Positions 39,319-48,874 of a stretch of 64,000 bases of DNA are shown one piece after another. Made by a program: the position numbers and the translations under genes. Position 1 is the first letter of the stretch; every line of letters starts with the position of its first letter. The notes beneath the pieces are model-generated. The model ran no database searches. It was not told the DNA's origin and saw only the letters and a list, made by a program, of their open reading frames with translations. The DNA comes from an uncultured Bacteroidota bacterium (GTDB taxonomy: Bacteria > Bacteroidota > Bacteroidia > Flavobacteriales > Flavobacteriaceae). The stretch covers positions 124,001-188,000 of the forward strand of contig CACMVZ010000001.1 of NCBI GenBank assembly GCA_902617285.1. The letters are read 5' to 3'.

Positions 39319-40685
39319 TTTAATGAATTAATTTCATTATCCATCCAATCAAGTCTATCATCAATCCAGCTTTTAAGAAATTCAATTTCTTCCTCGTGAG
39401 TTGATCCAACAAAAAAATTAGGCCATATATATTTACCTAATACAGGCCAAACATAGAAGTTTTGATTAGTTATATTGTTTGACTTTAAATTTTCTGTATA
39501 AGAATCTATCGTATTTAAAATTGTAGAATTACTTAATGATGAAGATCTAAGTGAAGACCATCTATTCTTTAAAGCTGTTTTAAAAACTTCTTTCTGCATC
39601 AAAACTTCCCACCAAAATGGAACTTGCCAAATATCTCCAGGACATATAGAATTGAAGTTATAAATCCATCCAACAGGATTTGCACCATCGCAATAATCAA
39701 CATTTGCAAATGCTAGATTAAAATCCCAAATCGGACCCATCTTTAGTTTTCCATTGAAGTCTTTGTTCAAAAATGTGCTTAACCTATATCCATCAGGATT
39801 TTTTGAAAGTTCATTAATAATAAAGAAATCTATAAATGATTGAATATCTATCAAATTTAGTAACTCTTCATTGTTTTCAGATAGTAAGACCGATTCAAAC
39901 TCAAAAATTACTGATTGAATATAATCTTTTTGATCTTGAGAAATATCATCAGGTTTTGGATAATGATATATAAAAAAGATATTAGACTGATCAGAGATGT
40001 CGCCATTTGTATCATATCTAGAACTAAATGAGAATGAATCATCATAACAAGTAGAACATGATTCACCATCTCCTGTTGGTTTATCAATTTTTATTATATA
40101 CCCTCCTTCAATTGAATCATCTTCTAGTTTAGAAATATCAACCCTATTTTTATCTCTTTTAATTTTTTCCATAAGAACATATAATCCTTTATTCTCGTTA
40201 TTAATAAAAAGATTATAGAATTTTGTTCGACTAGCAGAGTAGCCAATTGAATTTGATAAATCAAAAGTTAATTTATTTCTAATTAATGATTTATCAGAGT
40301 ATGGACCATATAATATCCAATCTTCTTCTTCAGGAAAACCTCCAAGATTGACATCAATATCATCAGACCAATCTGAACTTCTAGTTTCAAATCCATATGA
40401 TTTTTTTGGAAACATTTGTGATGAACTCCCCCTTGTTTCAATTGCAATTTTATAATCTAATTCAATGCTCTCCTCAATGACTTTTAATTCAGCATTTATC
40501 TTTGGTTCATCAAAAATTTCTTGATTATTTGTTGATATGACCATCTTCGGAAAATTATTAGCTTCAGATAAATTATCATAAAAAGGAAAAGTATTAGAGT
40601 TGGTGCTTAATTCATCTTGGGCGTCAAATTTTGAACAGGAAACAAAAATTAAGAATGCAAAAAAAGTTAAAAATCTATAATTCAT
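39315..40685 (-). CDS. CotH kinase-family lipoprotein
   Basis: Exported lipoprotein (MNYRFLTFFAFLIFVSCSKF) with a CotH domain, an atypical protein-kinase fold first known from Bacillus spore coats. Recognised by IAIETRGSSSQMFPKKSYGF, LYGPYSDKSLIRNKL, LYVLMEKIKRDKNRVDISKL and the acidic MGPIWDFNLAFANVDYC motif that carries the catalytic Asp. Length 456 aa. Secreted CotH proteins in marine bacteria often sit on surface or polysaccharide proteins. Pterin dehydratase gene starts upstream in the same direction. Confidence 0.9.
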   Translation of the reverse strand: MNYRFLTFFAFLIFVSCSKFDAQDELSTNSNTFPFYDNLSEANNFPKMVISTNNQEIFDEPKINAELKVIEESIELDYKIAIETRGSSSQMFPKKSYGFETRSSDWSDDIDVNLGGFPEEEDWILYGPYSDKSLIRNKLTFDLSNSIGYSASRTKFYNLFINNENKGLYVLMEKIKRDKNRVDISKLEDDSIEGGYIIKIDKPTGDGESCSTCYDDSFSFSSRYDTNGDISDQSNIFFIYHYPKPDDISQDQKDYIQSVIFEFESVLLSENNEELLNLIDIQSFIDFFIINELSKNPDGYRLSTFLNKDFNGKLKMGPIWDFNLAFANVDYCDGANPVGWIYNFNSICPGDIWQVPFWWEVLMQKEVFKTALKNRWSSLRSSSLSNSTILNTIDSYTENLKSNNITNQNFYVWPVLGKYIWPNFFVGSTHEEEIEFLKSWIDDRLDWMDNEINSLN

Positions 40686-40979
40686 TTAACTAAACAATTC
40701 ATTATAAGTTTCTTCAATAAAAGAGGCTAATAAAAAGTCAAGGCTAGTTATTCCACCTTCACTGTGAGTAGTAATTAGAAATTCAATTTGATTAAAGTCT
40801 ATGATCATTTTTGGATGATGGTCAATTTGTTCTGATTTATCAGATACTAAATTAGCAAGACTCATTACTTCCATAAAGGAATTCAATTTATAAACCTTTG
40901 TAATTTGATTATCATTCAAAACCCAATCATTTAAAAGTGACAACTCGTTTAAGATCTCTTTATTAGAAAGTCTTTTCAA
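40686..40979 (-). CDS. pterin-4a-carbinolamine dehydratase
   Basis: Small cytoplasmic enzyme (97 aa) recycling the 4a-hydroxy-tetrahydropterin made by aromatic-amino-acid hydroxylases. Active-site His54-His55-Pro in QIDHHPKM and His72 in TTHSEGGITSLD match the family. The start is TTG: the conserved N-terminus begins there and no ATG is available, one base after the stop of the small membrane gene. It abuts the CotH gene on its other side. No hydroxylase gene is in the window. Confidence 0.9.
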   Translation of the reverse strand: MKRLSNKEILNELSLLNDWVLNDNQITKVYKLNSFMEVMSLANLVSDKSEQIDHHPKMIIDFNQIEFLITTHSEGGITSLDFLLASFIEETYNELFS

Positions 40980-40980
40980 T

Positions 40981-41175
40981 TTATTTAGATTTTAAATGTT
41001 TCCAAATATAATATATAGGAACTATTATAACAGCGGATATTATAGCATAAAATAGAAAATATGCAATGAGTATTAATATTAAACAAATGAAAATAACTCT
41101 AACTATGACTGATAATAGTGGATTAGACATAATATCATAGTAAGCATTAATTAACAAGTCTTTAATTTTTTCCAT
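40981..41175 (-). CDS. small membrane protein (64 aa)
   Basis: One long or two short hydrophobic segments (about residues 20-58) flanked by a helical N-terminus (MEKIKDLLINAYYDIMSNP) and a basic tail (KHLKSK). No family recognised. Lies between the AlkA-like gene and the pterin dehydratase, spaced 18 and 1 bases. Confidence 0.58.
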   Translation of the reverse strand: MEKIKDLLINAYYDIMSNPLLSVIVRVIFICLILILIAYFLFYAIISAVIIVPIYYIWKHLKSK

Positions 41176-41193
41176 TACTACAAAAATAACATA

Positions 41194-41811
41194 TTATGCA
41201 TAAAAATATTTTTCTTCAATTGATTTCCATAATATCAATGATGCTACAGTCTTGTAGGGTGACCACTTATCAATTAATTTATCAACATGATCGGTATTCT
41301 TAATATCAATTTGATAATTAATCTTCAAACTATTCATTAGTGCTAAATCACCTTTTGAAAAAATGTTAATTCTGTAAAGAACAAATATCAAGAACATTTG
41401 TGCAGACCACAAACCAATACCTCTAATTTTAGTTAATTCTTTAATCACATCATCTTCAGATGATTCTTGAAAATTAAAATTTGATTTTTGAAAATACTCG
41501 TAAACATTTTTAATATACTCTACTTTTCTGTGAGAAATTCCTATTGATTGTATATCATCAGAATGAATTTGTAAGACTTCTAAATTGTCAAGATTATTAA
41601 TCATTTTTAAAAATCTTTCTTTAATTGTTATTGCAGCCTTAAAGCTTACTTGCTGCTCAATAATTAACAATGCCAAAGCTCTTGAATAGTTACTATCATA
41701 TCTCTCTGATATATTGATTTCCTCTGAAAATCTTTTTATTAAATAATCCAGGCATTTATCTTTTGATAAAAAATTATATGCTTTTTTTAACGTTATCTCA
41801 TTTAGAATCAT
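41194..41811 (-). CDS. DNA-3-methyladenine glycosylase II-like (HhH-GPD)
   Basis: Base-excision repair glycosylase of the AlkA type. The helix-hairpin-helix is IRGIGLWSAQMF and the catalytic Asp lies in NIFSKGDLALMN, at the usual distance. At 205 residues it has only the glycosylase domain, without the N-terminal AlkA domain. I use the ATG two codons after a TTG. First gene of a minus-strand run into the small membrane protein, pterin dehydratase and CotH. Confidence 0.88.
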   Translation of the reverse strand: MILNEITLKKAYNFLSKDKCLDYLIKRFSEEINISERYDSNYSRALALLIIEQQVSFKAAITIKERFLKMINNLDNLEVLQIHSDDIQSIGISHRKVEYIKNVYEYFQKSNFNFQESSEDDVIKELTKIRGIGLWSAQMFLIFVLYRINIFSKGDLALMNSLKINYQIDIKNTDHVDKLIDKWSPYKTVASLILWKSIEEKYFYA

Positions 41812-41837
41812 ATTCAAAAAAGAACGATATTTGTATT

Positions 41838-42275
41838 ATGAGAAAAATATTTTTAATCTTAACTCTTATGTTATTTGCTTGTGAGCAAGATACAAAAGAA
41901 AAATTAGTAGTATACCAATCTCCAACATGCGGTTGTTGTTCTGGATGGGTAACAAATATGGAACAAAATGGCTTTAATGTAGAGTCAATTAAAACAAATG
42001 ACATGTATTCGGCTAAGGTAAAAGCTGGTATTGATGTTACTCTTCAATCATGTCACACAGGATTTATAGATGGTTATTTTATAGAAGGTCATGTACCTCA
42101 CGATGCAATTACTAAACTCTTAACTGAAAAACCTAATATTAAAGGTATAACTGTGCCTGGTATGCCAGCTGGTGTAAATGTACCTGGTATGGAGGTTACA
42201 AACGAAAGAGCAAAATTTGATGTTTTAGCTGTTAATACTGATGGATCGACATTCATTTGGAAACAGTATGAATAA
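41838..42275 (+). CDS. DUF411 metal-binding lipoprotein
   Basis: A 145-residue DUF411 protein (CopG-like periplasmic metal-binding), with a lipoprotein signal MRKIFLILTLMLFACEQD. The signature is VYQSPTCGCCSGWVTNM with Cys31, Cys33 and Cys34, then LQSCHTGFIDGYFIEGHVP. Copper binding is the common idea for the family. The start follows GATATTTG by four bases, near the -7 consensus. The next small lipoprotein starts right at its stop codon. Confidence 0.9.
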   Translation: MRKIFLILTLMLFACEQDTKEKLVVYQSPTCGCCSGWVTNMEQNGFNVESIKTNDMYSAKVKAGIDVTLQSCHTGFIDGYFIEGHVPHDAITKLLTEKPNIKGITVPGMPAGVNVPGMEVTNERAKFDVLAVNTDGSTFIWKQYE

Positions 42276-42524
42276 ATGAGAATTTTTTATTTAACAACGT
42301 TAATAATTATTATTAATTCCTGCAGTAAGGACAAAGAAAGCTGCTATACAATTCAGGATAAAAAAATTATTTCTGGGGAGTATTATTTTTTTGTTAATAA
42401 TTCCATGGGATTTCAAACATCAAATAATAATCTAGGATCTGGAGTGCCAGATCCATACGGTTCAGGAAAAGTAGATGAAGAGACATATAATTCTCTTGGC
42501 ATAGGTGATAAGTATTGTTTTTAA
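42276..42524 (+). CDS. small hypothetical lipoprotein (82 aa)
   Basis: Lipoprotein signal (MRIFYLTTLIIIINSCSKDK). The remainder has a Cys, a VNNSMGFQTSNNN turn and a GVPDPYGSGKVDEETYNS motif. No family recognised. It begins immediately after the DUF411 stop (TAA-ATG adjacent), so the two share a transcript; a hairpin follows. Confidence 0.58.
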   Translation: MRIFYLTTLIIIINSCSKDKESCYTIQDKKIISGEYYFFVNNSMGFQTSNNNLGSGVPDPYGSGKVDEETYNSLGIGDKYCF

Positions 42525-42529
42525 ATAAA

Positions 42530-42563
42530 AAACCTGCCTAAAAAACCATAAAAAGGCAGGTTT
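42530..42563 (+). terminator. hairpin, probable terminator
   Basis: Ten-base-pair stem AAACCTGCCT/AGGCAGGTTT with a 14-base A-rich loop just after the lipoprotein stop; the T-run after it is short. From here to 42755 I see no gene, only AT-rich sequence that must hold the next promoter. Confidence 0.55.
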
Positions 42564-42755
42564 GCAAATCAGATACTACATATAGTAGCGAACATAAACT
42601 AGGAATATAAATAATAGATTTATTTATTTTCTATTTAAATTTACCGCAACACAAAATGTTTAAACAATATTGAGCAAAATATTTTAACAGAATTATTAAT
42701 TCATAAAATTTTGTTGCTAAATTTTAATAATTTGATTTTAAATCAAAAAAAAAAT

Positions 42756-44870
42756 ATGAATTTGAGAAAAATTAGTTTAAGTCATTTACCTCTATATAGT
42801 TTATTTTTGCTAATAATAACATCTTGTAATTCAGAAGTGAGTATCAATAGCATTAATAAAAATCAGTTAGGCAAAGAGACAAGTTTATACTTAAAACAAC
42901 ATTCAAAAAATCCAATAAATTGGCAAAGATGGTCAAATTCTATTTTTGATGTGTCAGAGGAGCTTAATAAACTAATTGTAATAAGTATAGGCTATTCAAG
43001 CTGTCATTGGTGTCATGTAATGGAAGATGAAACTTTTGCAAATGACTCAATAGCAAAAGTAATGAACGAAAACTTTGTCAATATTAAAGTTGACAGAGAA
43101 GAAAATCCAGATGTTGATCAAGTATACATGACTGCTTCACAGCTTATGACTGGCTCGGGAGGATGGCCATTGAACGTTATTACCCTTCCCGATGGGAGTC
43201 CTATATATGCAGGGACATATCATACAACTGCACAATGGGATAATATACTTAAAAGAATCATTAGGTTGAAAAACGACAATTATGAGGGTCTTAAAGAAAT
43301 AGCAAACAATGTAAAAGAAGGAATTACAGATATAAATACTATTAGGAAAATTGAAGAACCAAAAGAATTTGACACTCAGTTTCTCAAGAATAATATAAAT
43401 ATTTGGAAAGATAAATGGGATTTAAATAATGGAGGTGATATAGCACAACAAAAATTTGTATCTCCATCAAAGTATTTATTTCTTCTTAACTACGGAAAAA
43501 TATATAAAGACCTGGATGTTCTAGATCATGTCAAAAATACTTTAGATATAATTTCATCAAGTGGTTTAGTTGATTTTGTTGAGGGTGGATTTTATAGATA
43601 TACTGTAGATGAAAAATGGGAAATTCCTCATTTTGAAAAAATGCTTTATGATCAAGGCCAAATGATAAGTCTTTATTCAAAAGCATATAAACTTTTCAAA
43701 AATGAGTATTATAAAGATTTAGTTTTTAAAACTATCTCATTTTTAAATTCAAGTATGTCACTAAATGAGAACTTATTTTATGCTGCTATGGATGCAGATA
43801 CTGATGGAGAAGAAGGTAAATATTATTCCTTTAACATTGATGAATTAAAAGAAATAGCAGAAGACACTGATTTTAATTTATTTTTAGACTACTATAAGAT
43901 CAATTTGGATAATCCATGGGAAAATGATAAATATTTACTTCTTCCAAATGAATATGAGCTAGAAAAAGAATGGCTTAAATCACAAAATAACATCAGTAAA
44001 GAAGAAATTAAAAAGTTAAAATCAACATGGATAAAAAATATTTTAGATATTAAATCAGACAGAACAAAACCAAGGATCGACGATAAAATAATTATATCAT
44101 GGAACTCACTTGCAATTATTGGACTACTAGATGCTTATGAAAGTTTTAATAATAAGAGTTTTTTGGCACAAGCAGTTACTATGTTTGATGAACTAGAAAA
44201 AAAATCATTTAGAAAAAATAAGCTTGTACATACATACAAAGAAAATCAATTCCAGGAAGGTGTATTGGAAGATTATGCATATTTATCAAAAGCATCAATG
44301 AAACTATTTCAAGTAACTGGAGATGTAAAATATTTTAATTTTTCTAAGAAATTAATTGATGATGCAATAGAAATCTTTAATGATCCTAAATCTGACTTAC
44401 TATATTTTAGCAACAATGAGGAGTTATTCTCGAAGGTTATTCCTATTGATGATGGGGTGATTCCATCTCCAAATTCTATTATATCGGAACAACTTTTTAA
44501 TATTGGTCATATAATATTTGATGATTACTATTTGGACTTGTCAAATAAAATGGCTTCGTCTGTTGTTGATATAATTGATCAAAACATAAATGCATATTCA
44601 GTTTGGTCTAATAATATTTTAAATAGAACTGAATTATTTTATGAGATTGCAATAATTGGTCCTAATTCTCAGAATGTAACAGATGAGATATTAAGAAATT
44701 TTACTCCTAACACATTAGTTGTTCAATCAAATATAGATAGTGATATCCCTTTGTTCATCGATAGATTTTTTGATAATGAAACATATATTTATGTTTGTCA
44801 AAATAAAGTTTGTCAAAGACCTGAGACTAGTATTAAACTAGCACTTGATCAAGTACCATATATTAATTAA
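42756..44870 (+). CDS. DUF255 thioredoxin-domain lipoprotein (YyaL/SSP411-like)
   Basis: A 704-residue DUF255 protein with thioredoxin-like N-terminus and an (alpha/alpha)6 barrel-like C-terminus. Start chosen at the ATG giving a signal with Cys in FLLIITSCNSE. The thioredoxin-like site is Cys83-x-x-Cys86 in SSCHWCHVMEDETF, followed by VDREENPDVDQVYM and GSGGWPLNVITLPDG. The barrel half holds MDADTDGEEGKYY and RIDDKIIISWNSLAI. Role unknown; likely acts on disulfides or sugars. Coupled to a small lipoprotein gene. Confidence 0.9.
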   Translation: MNLRKISLSHLPLYSLFLLIITSCNSEVSINSINKNQLGKETSLYLKQHSKNPINWQRWSNSIFDVSEELNKLIVISIGYSSCHWCHVMEDETFANDSIAKVMNENFVNIKVDREENPDVDQVYMTASQLMTGSGGWPLNVITLPDGSPIYAGTYHTTAQWDNILKRIIRLKNDNYEGLKEIANNVKEGITDINTIRKIEEPKEFDTQFLKNNINIWKDKWDLNNGGDIAQQKFVSPSKYLFLLNYGKIYKDLDVLDHVKNTLDIISSSGLVDFVEGGFYRYTVDEKWEIPHFEKMLYDQGQMISLYSKAYKLFKNEYYKDLVFKTISFLNSSMSLNENLFYAAMDADTDGEEGKYYSFNIDELKEIAEDTDFNLFLDYYKINLDNPWENDKYLLLPNEYELEKEWLKSQNNISKEEIKKLKSTWIKNILDIKSDRTKPRIDDKIIISWNSLAIIGLLDAYESFNNKSFLAQAVTMFDELEKKSFRKNKLVHTYKENQFQEGVLEDYAYLSKASMKLFQVTGDVKYFNFSKKLIDDAIEIFNDPKSDLLYFSNNEELFSKVIPIDDGVIPSPNSIISEQLFNIGHIIFDDYYLDLSNKMASSVVDIIDQNINAYSVWSNNILNRTELFYEIAIIGPNSQNVTDEILRNFTPNTLVVQSNIDSDIPLFIDRFFDNETYIYVCQNKVCQRPETSIKLALDQVPYIN

Positions 44871-45287
44871 ATGAAAAAAAATCTTTACCTACTAATAACG
44901 TTATTAATTATAAGCTGTTCGAATAATGAAAAAACTAAAGAATGTTCAACGTTTTTGGAATGTCTGGATGGCACTTATTGGACGAATAATAATAATATTT
45001 CTGTTTGGACGTTTAACGATGATATAAGTGGAGCTTATCTAGAAGTATATATAACCGGAGATAATTGTTATAAATACGAAAATAATTTTATTGTAAACGC
45101 AAAATTTAAATATCAAACAAAAGAAATACTTTCTGAGGAATTTAATGGTTCAGGTTGGCAATATACTATTGTTAATGATAGTGTAATAGAAAAAACTAAG
45201 TCTACTGGTGGAAATACTTCTTTCTTTTATAAAACTGATAAAATTTATCTAGATAATCTACTAGATCTTGATGAATGTAATTATTAG
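44871..45287 (+). CDS. small hypothetical lipoprotein (138 aa)
   Basis: Lipoprotein signal (MKKNLYLLITLLIISCSNNE). The body is beta-rich with paired Cys (ECSTFLECLDG and later DNCYKY). No family recognised. Starts right after the DUF255 stop and meets the NagX-like gene convergently with no gap. Confidence 0.6.
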   Translation: MKKNLYLLITLLIISCSNNEKTKECSTFLECLDGTYWTNNNNISVWTFNDDISGAYLEVYITGDNCYKYENNFIVNAKFKYQTKEILSEEFNGSGWQYTIVNDSVIEKTKSTGGNTSFFYKTDKIYLDNLLDLDECNY

Positions 45288-46373
45288 TTAAAGTTTTATA
45301 AAAATTTTCTTTTTAAACAAATAGTTTGCAGGAACATAAATAATCAGTACAAATATTATTGCATATAATAATGATGCAAGCTTTGGAAAAATACCTAATT
45401 CTATTAATGTATCGACAAAAACTGAGTTTAATTTAACTCCAATAAATCTATCACTATAAAAAATAGAAGTTAATGTTCCTGAAAGTACGTAAGTGAATAT
45501 TGAGTTTGCTCCAAAAACTTGTGACATTTTAAACTTTTTATAGCCATTAACATCAATTAAATATGTAAATGCTGCTACTAGCATAAATGACATACCAGCC
45601 ATTAAAAAAGTATATGAGGTGCTCCATAAATTTTTATTTACAGGAAATGACCAACTAAAAAAGTCTCCAACGAAAACTAATAAAAGACCTAATGAAAAAA
45701 GTTTAATAATCTTATCCTTAATATCTTTATTAGAAACCAGTATTGAACCAGCTACTAATCCAAAAACACCTGTAATAATAGAAGGTATAGTTGTAAGTAT
45801 ACCTTCAGGGTCCCATGTGTCCTGCCACATAACACCTGGTAAAAATTTACTATCAATATAATGCGCTAAGTTAAGCTCAGGAGATGTAAGGTCAGGAGTT
45901 CCAATACCAGGAACTGGAATATATAACATTATAAACCAATAAAGTATTAGAGTAATAAATGATATATAAATGAATAATTTTTTATCAATGAACAAATAAA
46001 TTAGACCACAAAATAGAAAAACAAAAGAAATTCTCTGTAATACACCTACCCATCTAATACTGGTCAAGTCAAAATCAGGAAATACCCACAAGAAAACTCC
46101 AACTAAATAAATTTTAAATGCTCTCCAAATAATTTTTTTTAACACTTGATTTCTATTGAGTTCGTTAATTTTATTATTTAGAGATAAAACAATAGATACT
46201 CCAACAATAAAAAGAAAGTTTGGAAAAATATAATCAGTTGGTGTTAAACCATTCCAATCAGCATGAAGTAAAGGTGCATAAACATAATCCCAAGAGCCGG
46301 GTGTGTTAACAATAATCATAAAGATTAAAGTCATACCTCTTAAAACATCAATTGATAGTAACCTGTTTTTCAT
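45288..46373 (-). CDS. NagX/HGSNAT-like transmembrane protein (DUF5009)
   Basis: Membrane protein of about ten spans related to heparan-alpha-glucosaminide N-acetyltransferase and the bacterial NagX group. It opens with the family signature RLLSIDVLRGMTLIFMIIVN, then WNGLTPTDYIFPNFLFIVG. NagX genes recur in N-acetylglucosamine utilisation loci of Bacteroidota and Xanthomonadales; both an acetyltransferase and a transport role have been proposed. Here it follows a GH20 hexosaminidase by seven bases, which fits that setting. Length 361 aa normal. Confidence 0.88.
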   Translation of the reverse strand: MKNRLLSIDVLRGMTLIFMIIVNTPGSWDYVYAPLLHADWNGLTPTDYIFPNFLFIVGVSIVLSLNNKINELNRNQVLKKIIWRAFKIYLVGVFLWVFPDFDLTSIRWVGVLQRISFVFLFCGLIYLFIDKKLFIYISFITLILYWFIMLYIPVPGIGTPDLTSPELNLAHYIDSKFLPGVMWQDTWDPEGILTTIPSIITGVFGLVAGSILVSNKDIKDKIIKLFSLGLLLVFVGDFFSWSFPVNKNLWSTSYTFLMAGMSFMLVAAFTYLIDVNGYKKFKMSQVFGANSIFTYVLSGTLTSIFYSDRFIGVKLNSVFVDTLIELGIFPKLASLLYAIIFVLIIYVPANYLFKKKIFIKL

Positions 46374-46380
46374 TTATAAC

Positions 46381-48870
46381 TTATTTATTAACTAAAATTG
46401 TATTACCACCCCTACCTGTTTTATCAAACAATCTAAGATTTATAATATCACTATCTTGAATTTCTATTGGAGATTCATAAGTTTTACTTGATAAACTAGG
46501 CTCTGATCCATCAAGAGTATACTTTATGTCTAAACCAGGAAAAACTGTATTAGCAAATAGTTTATTGTTTATAATTACACCTCCTGGCTTTGGTAGGTCA
46601 TAAGACAAACCACCAAAGATGTTATCAACTATTGGAAGTAATCTTTGCCCAATATTATTTGAAAACTTATTCCATTCTGCCTCTAAAGCCCTTCTTTTTA
46701 AGCCTGGGCCATCTATGTTCATCCATGAGTCATCATGTGACCATGCCTTTTGAGAAAACACAAGAATATTTGGCATAAACATATAATCAAGTATACCCTC
46801 GTTTCTAATGGTTTCACTCCATATTTGAGATTGAACTCCAACAATGTTTCTTATATTTTCAGGTTTGAGTTTTTCAGATCTTTCTATATAATCATCAGAT
46901 ATATTATTCTTTTCAACTCCGTAAGAGTCGTTAAATACATCAAATACATCTACAGTCCACATATCTTTATAATCTGCATATCCACTCCATGATAAACCTA
47001 TATTATCAAGGTCTTTATCATCAACCATATCAAAGTAAAAAGCACTAGAATTACTCATTATAGTTTTATAACCAAGATTTGCATATTTATATATCATATC
47101 CTGTCTTCCATCTCCCCAATCATTATTCCATACATACAACAAAATATCATCTCCTTTAAAAAAGTCTTTAATCTGAGTTTCTGATTGGTTTCTTTCAGTC
47201 AATGTTAATAGTATATCATCCCAACCAGTCATTGTAGCTCCATAAGATGATATTTTATCATAGATTCTTCTCTGCATCATAGTGTATAAAGAATTATAGT
47301 CTCCAACAATAGAATTATCTCTCATAAAATTATCACACATGGGAGATTTCTGCCATGCTCCATAGGGTAACTCATCAGCAGCTACACCAAATTTCTCCAT
47401 TTCTACACCTGCATCTTTGTACATTAAGTATATTTCATCAATTACTTTATTATAAAAGGTGAAAGAACTTTCTCTACAAACATTCATTATATTATCATTA
47501 AATCCTTGAGCAGAGTAATATTCACTTTTATCATCTGGATCAATTAATAAGTATTTTTCTGCTTCTTCTTGATTACCAAGTTCAATAAATTTTTGATATC
47601 TAGCATTCATTGAAACAATAGCAGATCTCATATGCGAAGGAACACTTATTTGAGGGATAATAAGTATGTTTCTTTCTTTTGCATAGTTTAAAATATCAAC
47701 AAAATCACTTCGGGATAGATATCCAGATCCTGTTGAACCAGTATCATGACCAGAGCCATACATAGGAATTAAACTCTCTAATTCATCTTTAGTAAACGCT
47801 CTTTTAGAGCCAACACTTGTAAGTTCCTCAAGCCCAGGAATTTCAAGCCTCCACCCCTCATCATCTGTTAATCTAAAATCCAAGTGGTTAATTTTAAAAA
47901 ATGATAAATAATCTAAAATTTGTTTAATTTTTTTTGAACCATAAAAGTTTCTTGAAATATCAAGAAGCATGCCTCTATAAGAAAATTTAGGCGAGTCTTC
48001 TATCTCAACAAATTTTATGTTTGTTTTTTCTATTTTAGATACAAGCAAAATTTGTTTTAAAGATTGTAAACCATAAATAGCCCCTGCCCTATCAGATGCT
48101 CCTATATTAATTCCATCATCGTTAATAGTAAGGGTATAAGACTCATGATCTAAGCTATCTGTTTGATTTATAACAATTTTGTTTAGCTGTTCACTGGAAT
48201 CATTATTATTAAGCTCTACTAAATCATTGAAAATTGATTTAACAAAATTATCTTCTATATCAATGTTATCATCAATTGTTAATGAATAGTAGCTGTAAAG
48301 TTCTACTTCACCTTCGTTAAATATAATATTACTAGGGGTGGGAACAATTAGATCCAATTCAGACTTATCAAGTAAAGTACTGGAGATAAATTTGTTATAC
48401 CTATCAGTTGCAGAAGGTGAATTTAAATTTTCAATTCCTTTTGCATTTTTCCAGTTGTATTCAAATTCAACGGGTATTATGTTATTGTTTGTTGTAACAA
48501 AACCACCAACTGGCAGGTCTGATATTCTATTTACATCACCTTTTTGTCCAACATCTATAGATAATGATGATTTTTTTGGAAGAATATATTTACTTCCAAA
48601 TGAAAGAATATTATAGTATTGCCCACCTACATATTCATAAATTATATTTTCTGGAAGATTATCAGAGTCAACCATTGAACTTTGCTGATTCCAGTGGAGA
48701 GACCAAGGTGAGTTTAAGTCAATTCCTGATGTGTTATTGATAGAGAAAGTTGCATCAAAAGATCCATCTCTCATCTCTGTAATTTCGTATGTAACTTTTA
48801 TTGAATGTTTGATTGAATTACATGAATTTAATGTAATTAATAAAAGAAAAATTAAAACTTTTCTAAACAA
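46381..48870 (-). CDS. GH20 beta-N-acetylhexosaminidase lipoprotein
   Basis: Exported glycosidase (829 aa) that removes terminal beta-N-acetylhexosamine. After the lipoprotein signal (FRKVLIFLLLITLNSCNS) come a chitobiase-like N-terminal beta domain, a GH20b domain (DGINIGASDRAGAIYGLQSL), and the GH20 barrel with LTDDEGWRLEIPGL and the catalytic Asp499-Glu500 in AADELPYGAW. The C-terminal domain has LDGSEPSLSSKTYESPI, a CHB_HEX-like module. I place the start at TTG: the frame runs on upstream, but those codons lie in the preceding gene. Second gene after the FG-GAP protein. Confidence 0.9.
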   Translation of the reverse strand: MFRKVLIFLLLITLNSCNSIKHSIKVTYEITEMRDGSFDATFSINNTSGIDLNSPWSLHWNQQSSMVDSDNLPENIIYEYVGGQYYNILSFGSKYILPKKSSLSIDVGQKGDVNRISDLPVGGFVTTNNNIIPVEFEYNWKNAKGIENLNSPSATDRYNKFISSTLLDKSELDLIVPTPSNIIFNEGEVELYSYYSLTIDDNIDIEDNFVKSIFNDLVELNNNDSSEQLNKIVINQTDSLDHESYTLTINDDGINIGASDRAGAIYGLQSLKQILLVSKIEKTNIKFVEIEDSPKFSYRGMLLDISRNFYGSKKIKQILDYLSFFKINHLDFRLTDDEGWRLEIPGLEELTSVGSKRAFTKDELESLIPMYGSGHDTGSTGSGYLSRSDFVDILNYAKERNILIIPQISVPSHMRSAIVSMNARYQKFIELGNQEEAEKYLLIDPDDKSEYYSAQGFNDNIMNVCRESSFTFYNKVIDEIYLMYKDAGVEMEKFGVAADELPYGAWQKSPMCDNFMRDNSIVGDYNSLYTMMQRRIYDKISSYGATMTGWDDILLTLTERNQSETQIKDFFKGDDILLYVWNNDWGDGRQDMIYKYANLGYKTIMSNSSAFYFDMVDDKDLDNIGLSWSGYADYKDMWTVDVFDVFNDSYGVEKNNISDDYIERSEKLKPENIRNIVGVQSQIWSETIRNEGILDYMFMPNILVFSQKAWSHDDSWMNIDGPGLKRRALEAEWNKFSNNIGQRLLPIVDNIFGGLSYDLPKPGGVIINNKLFANTVFPGLDIKYTLDGSEPSLSSKTYESPIEIQDSDIINLRLFDKTGRGGNTILVNK

Positions 48871-48874
48871 TTTA

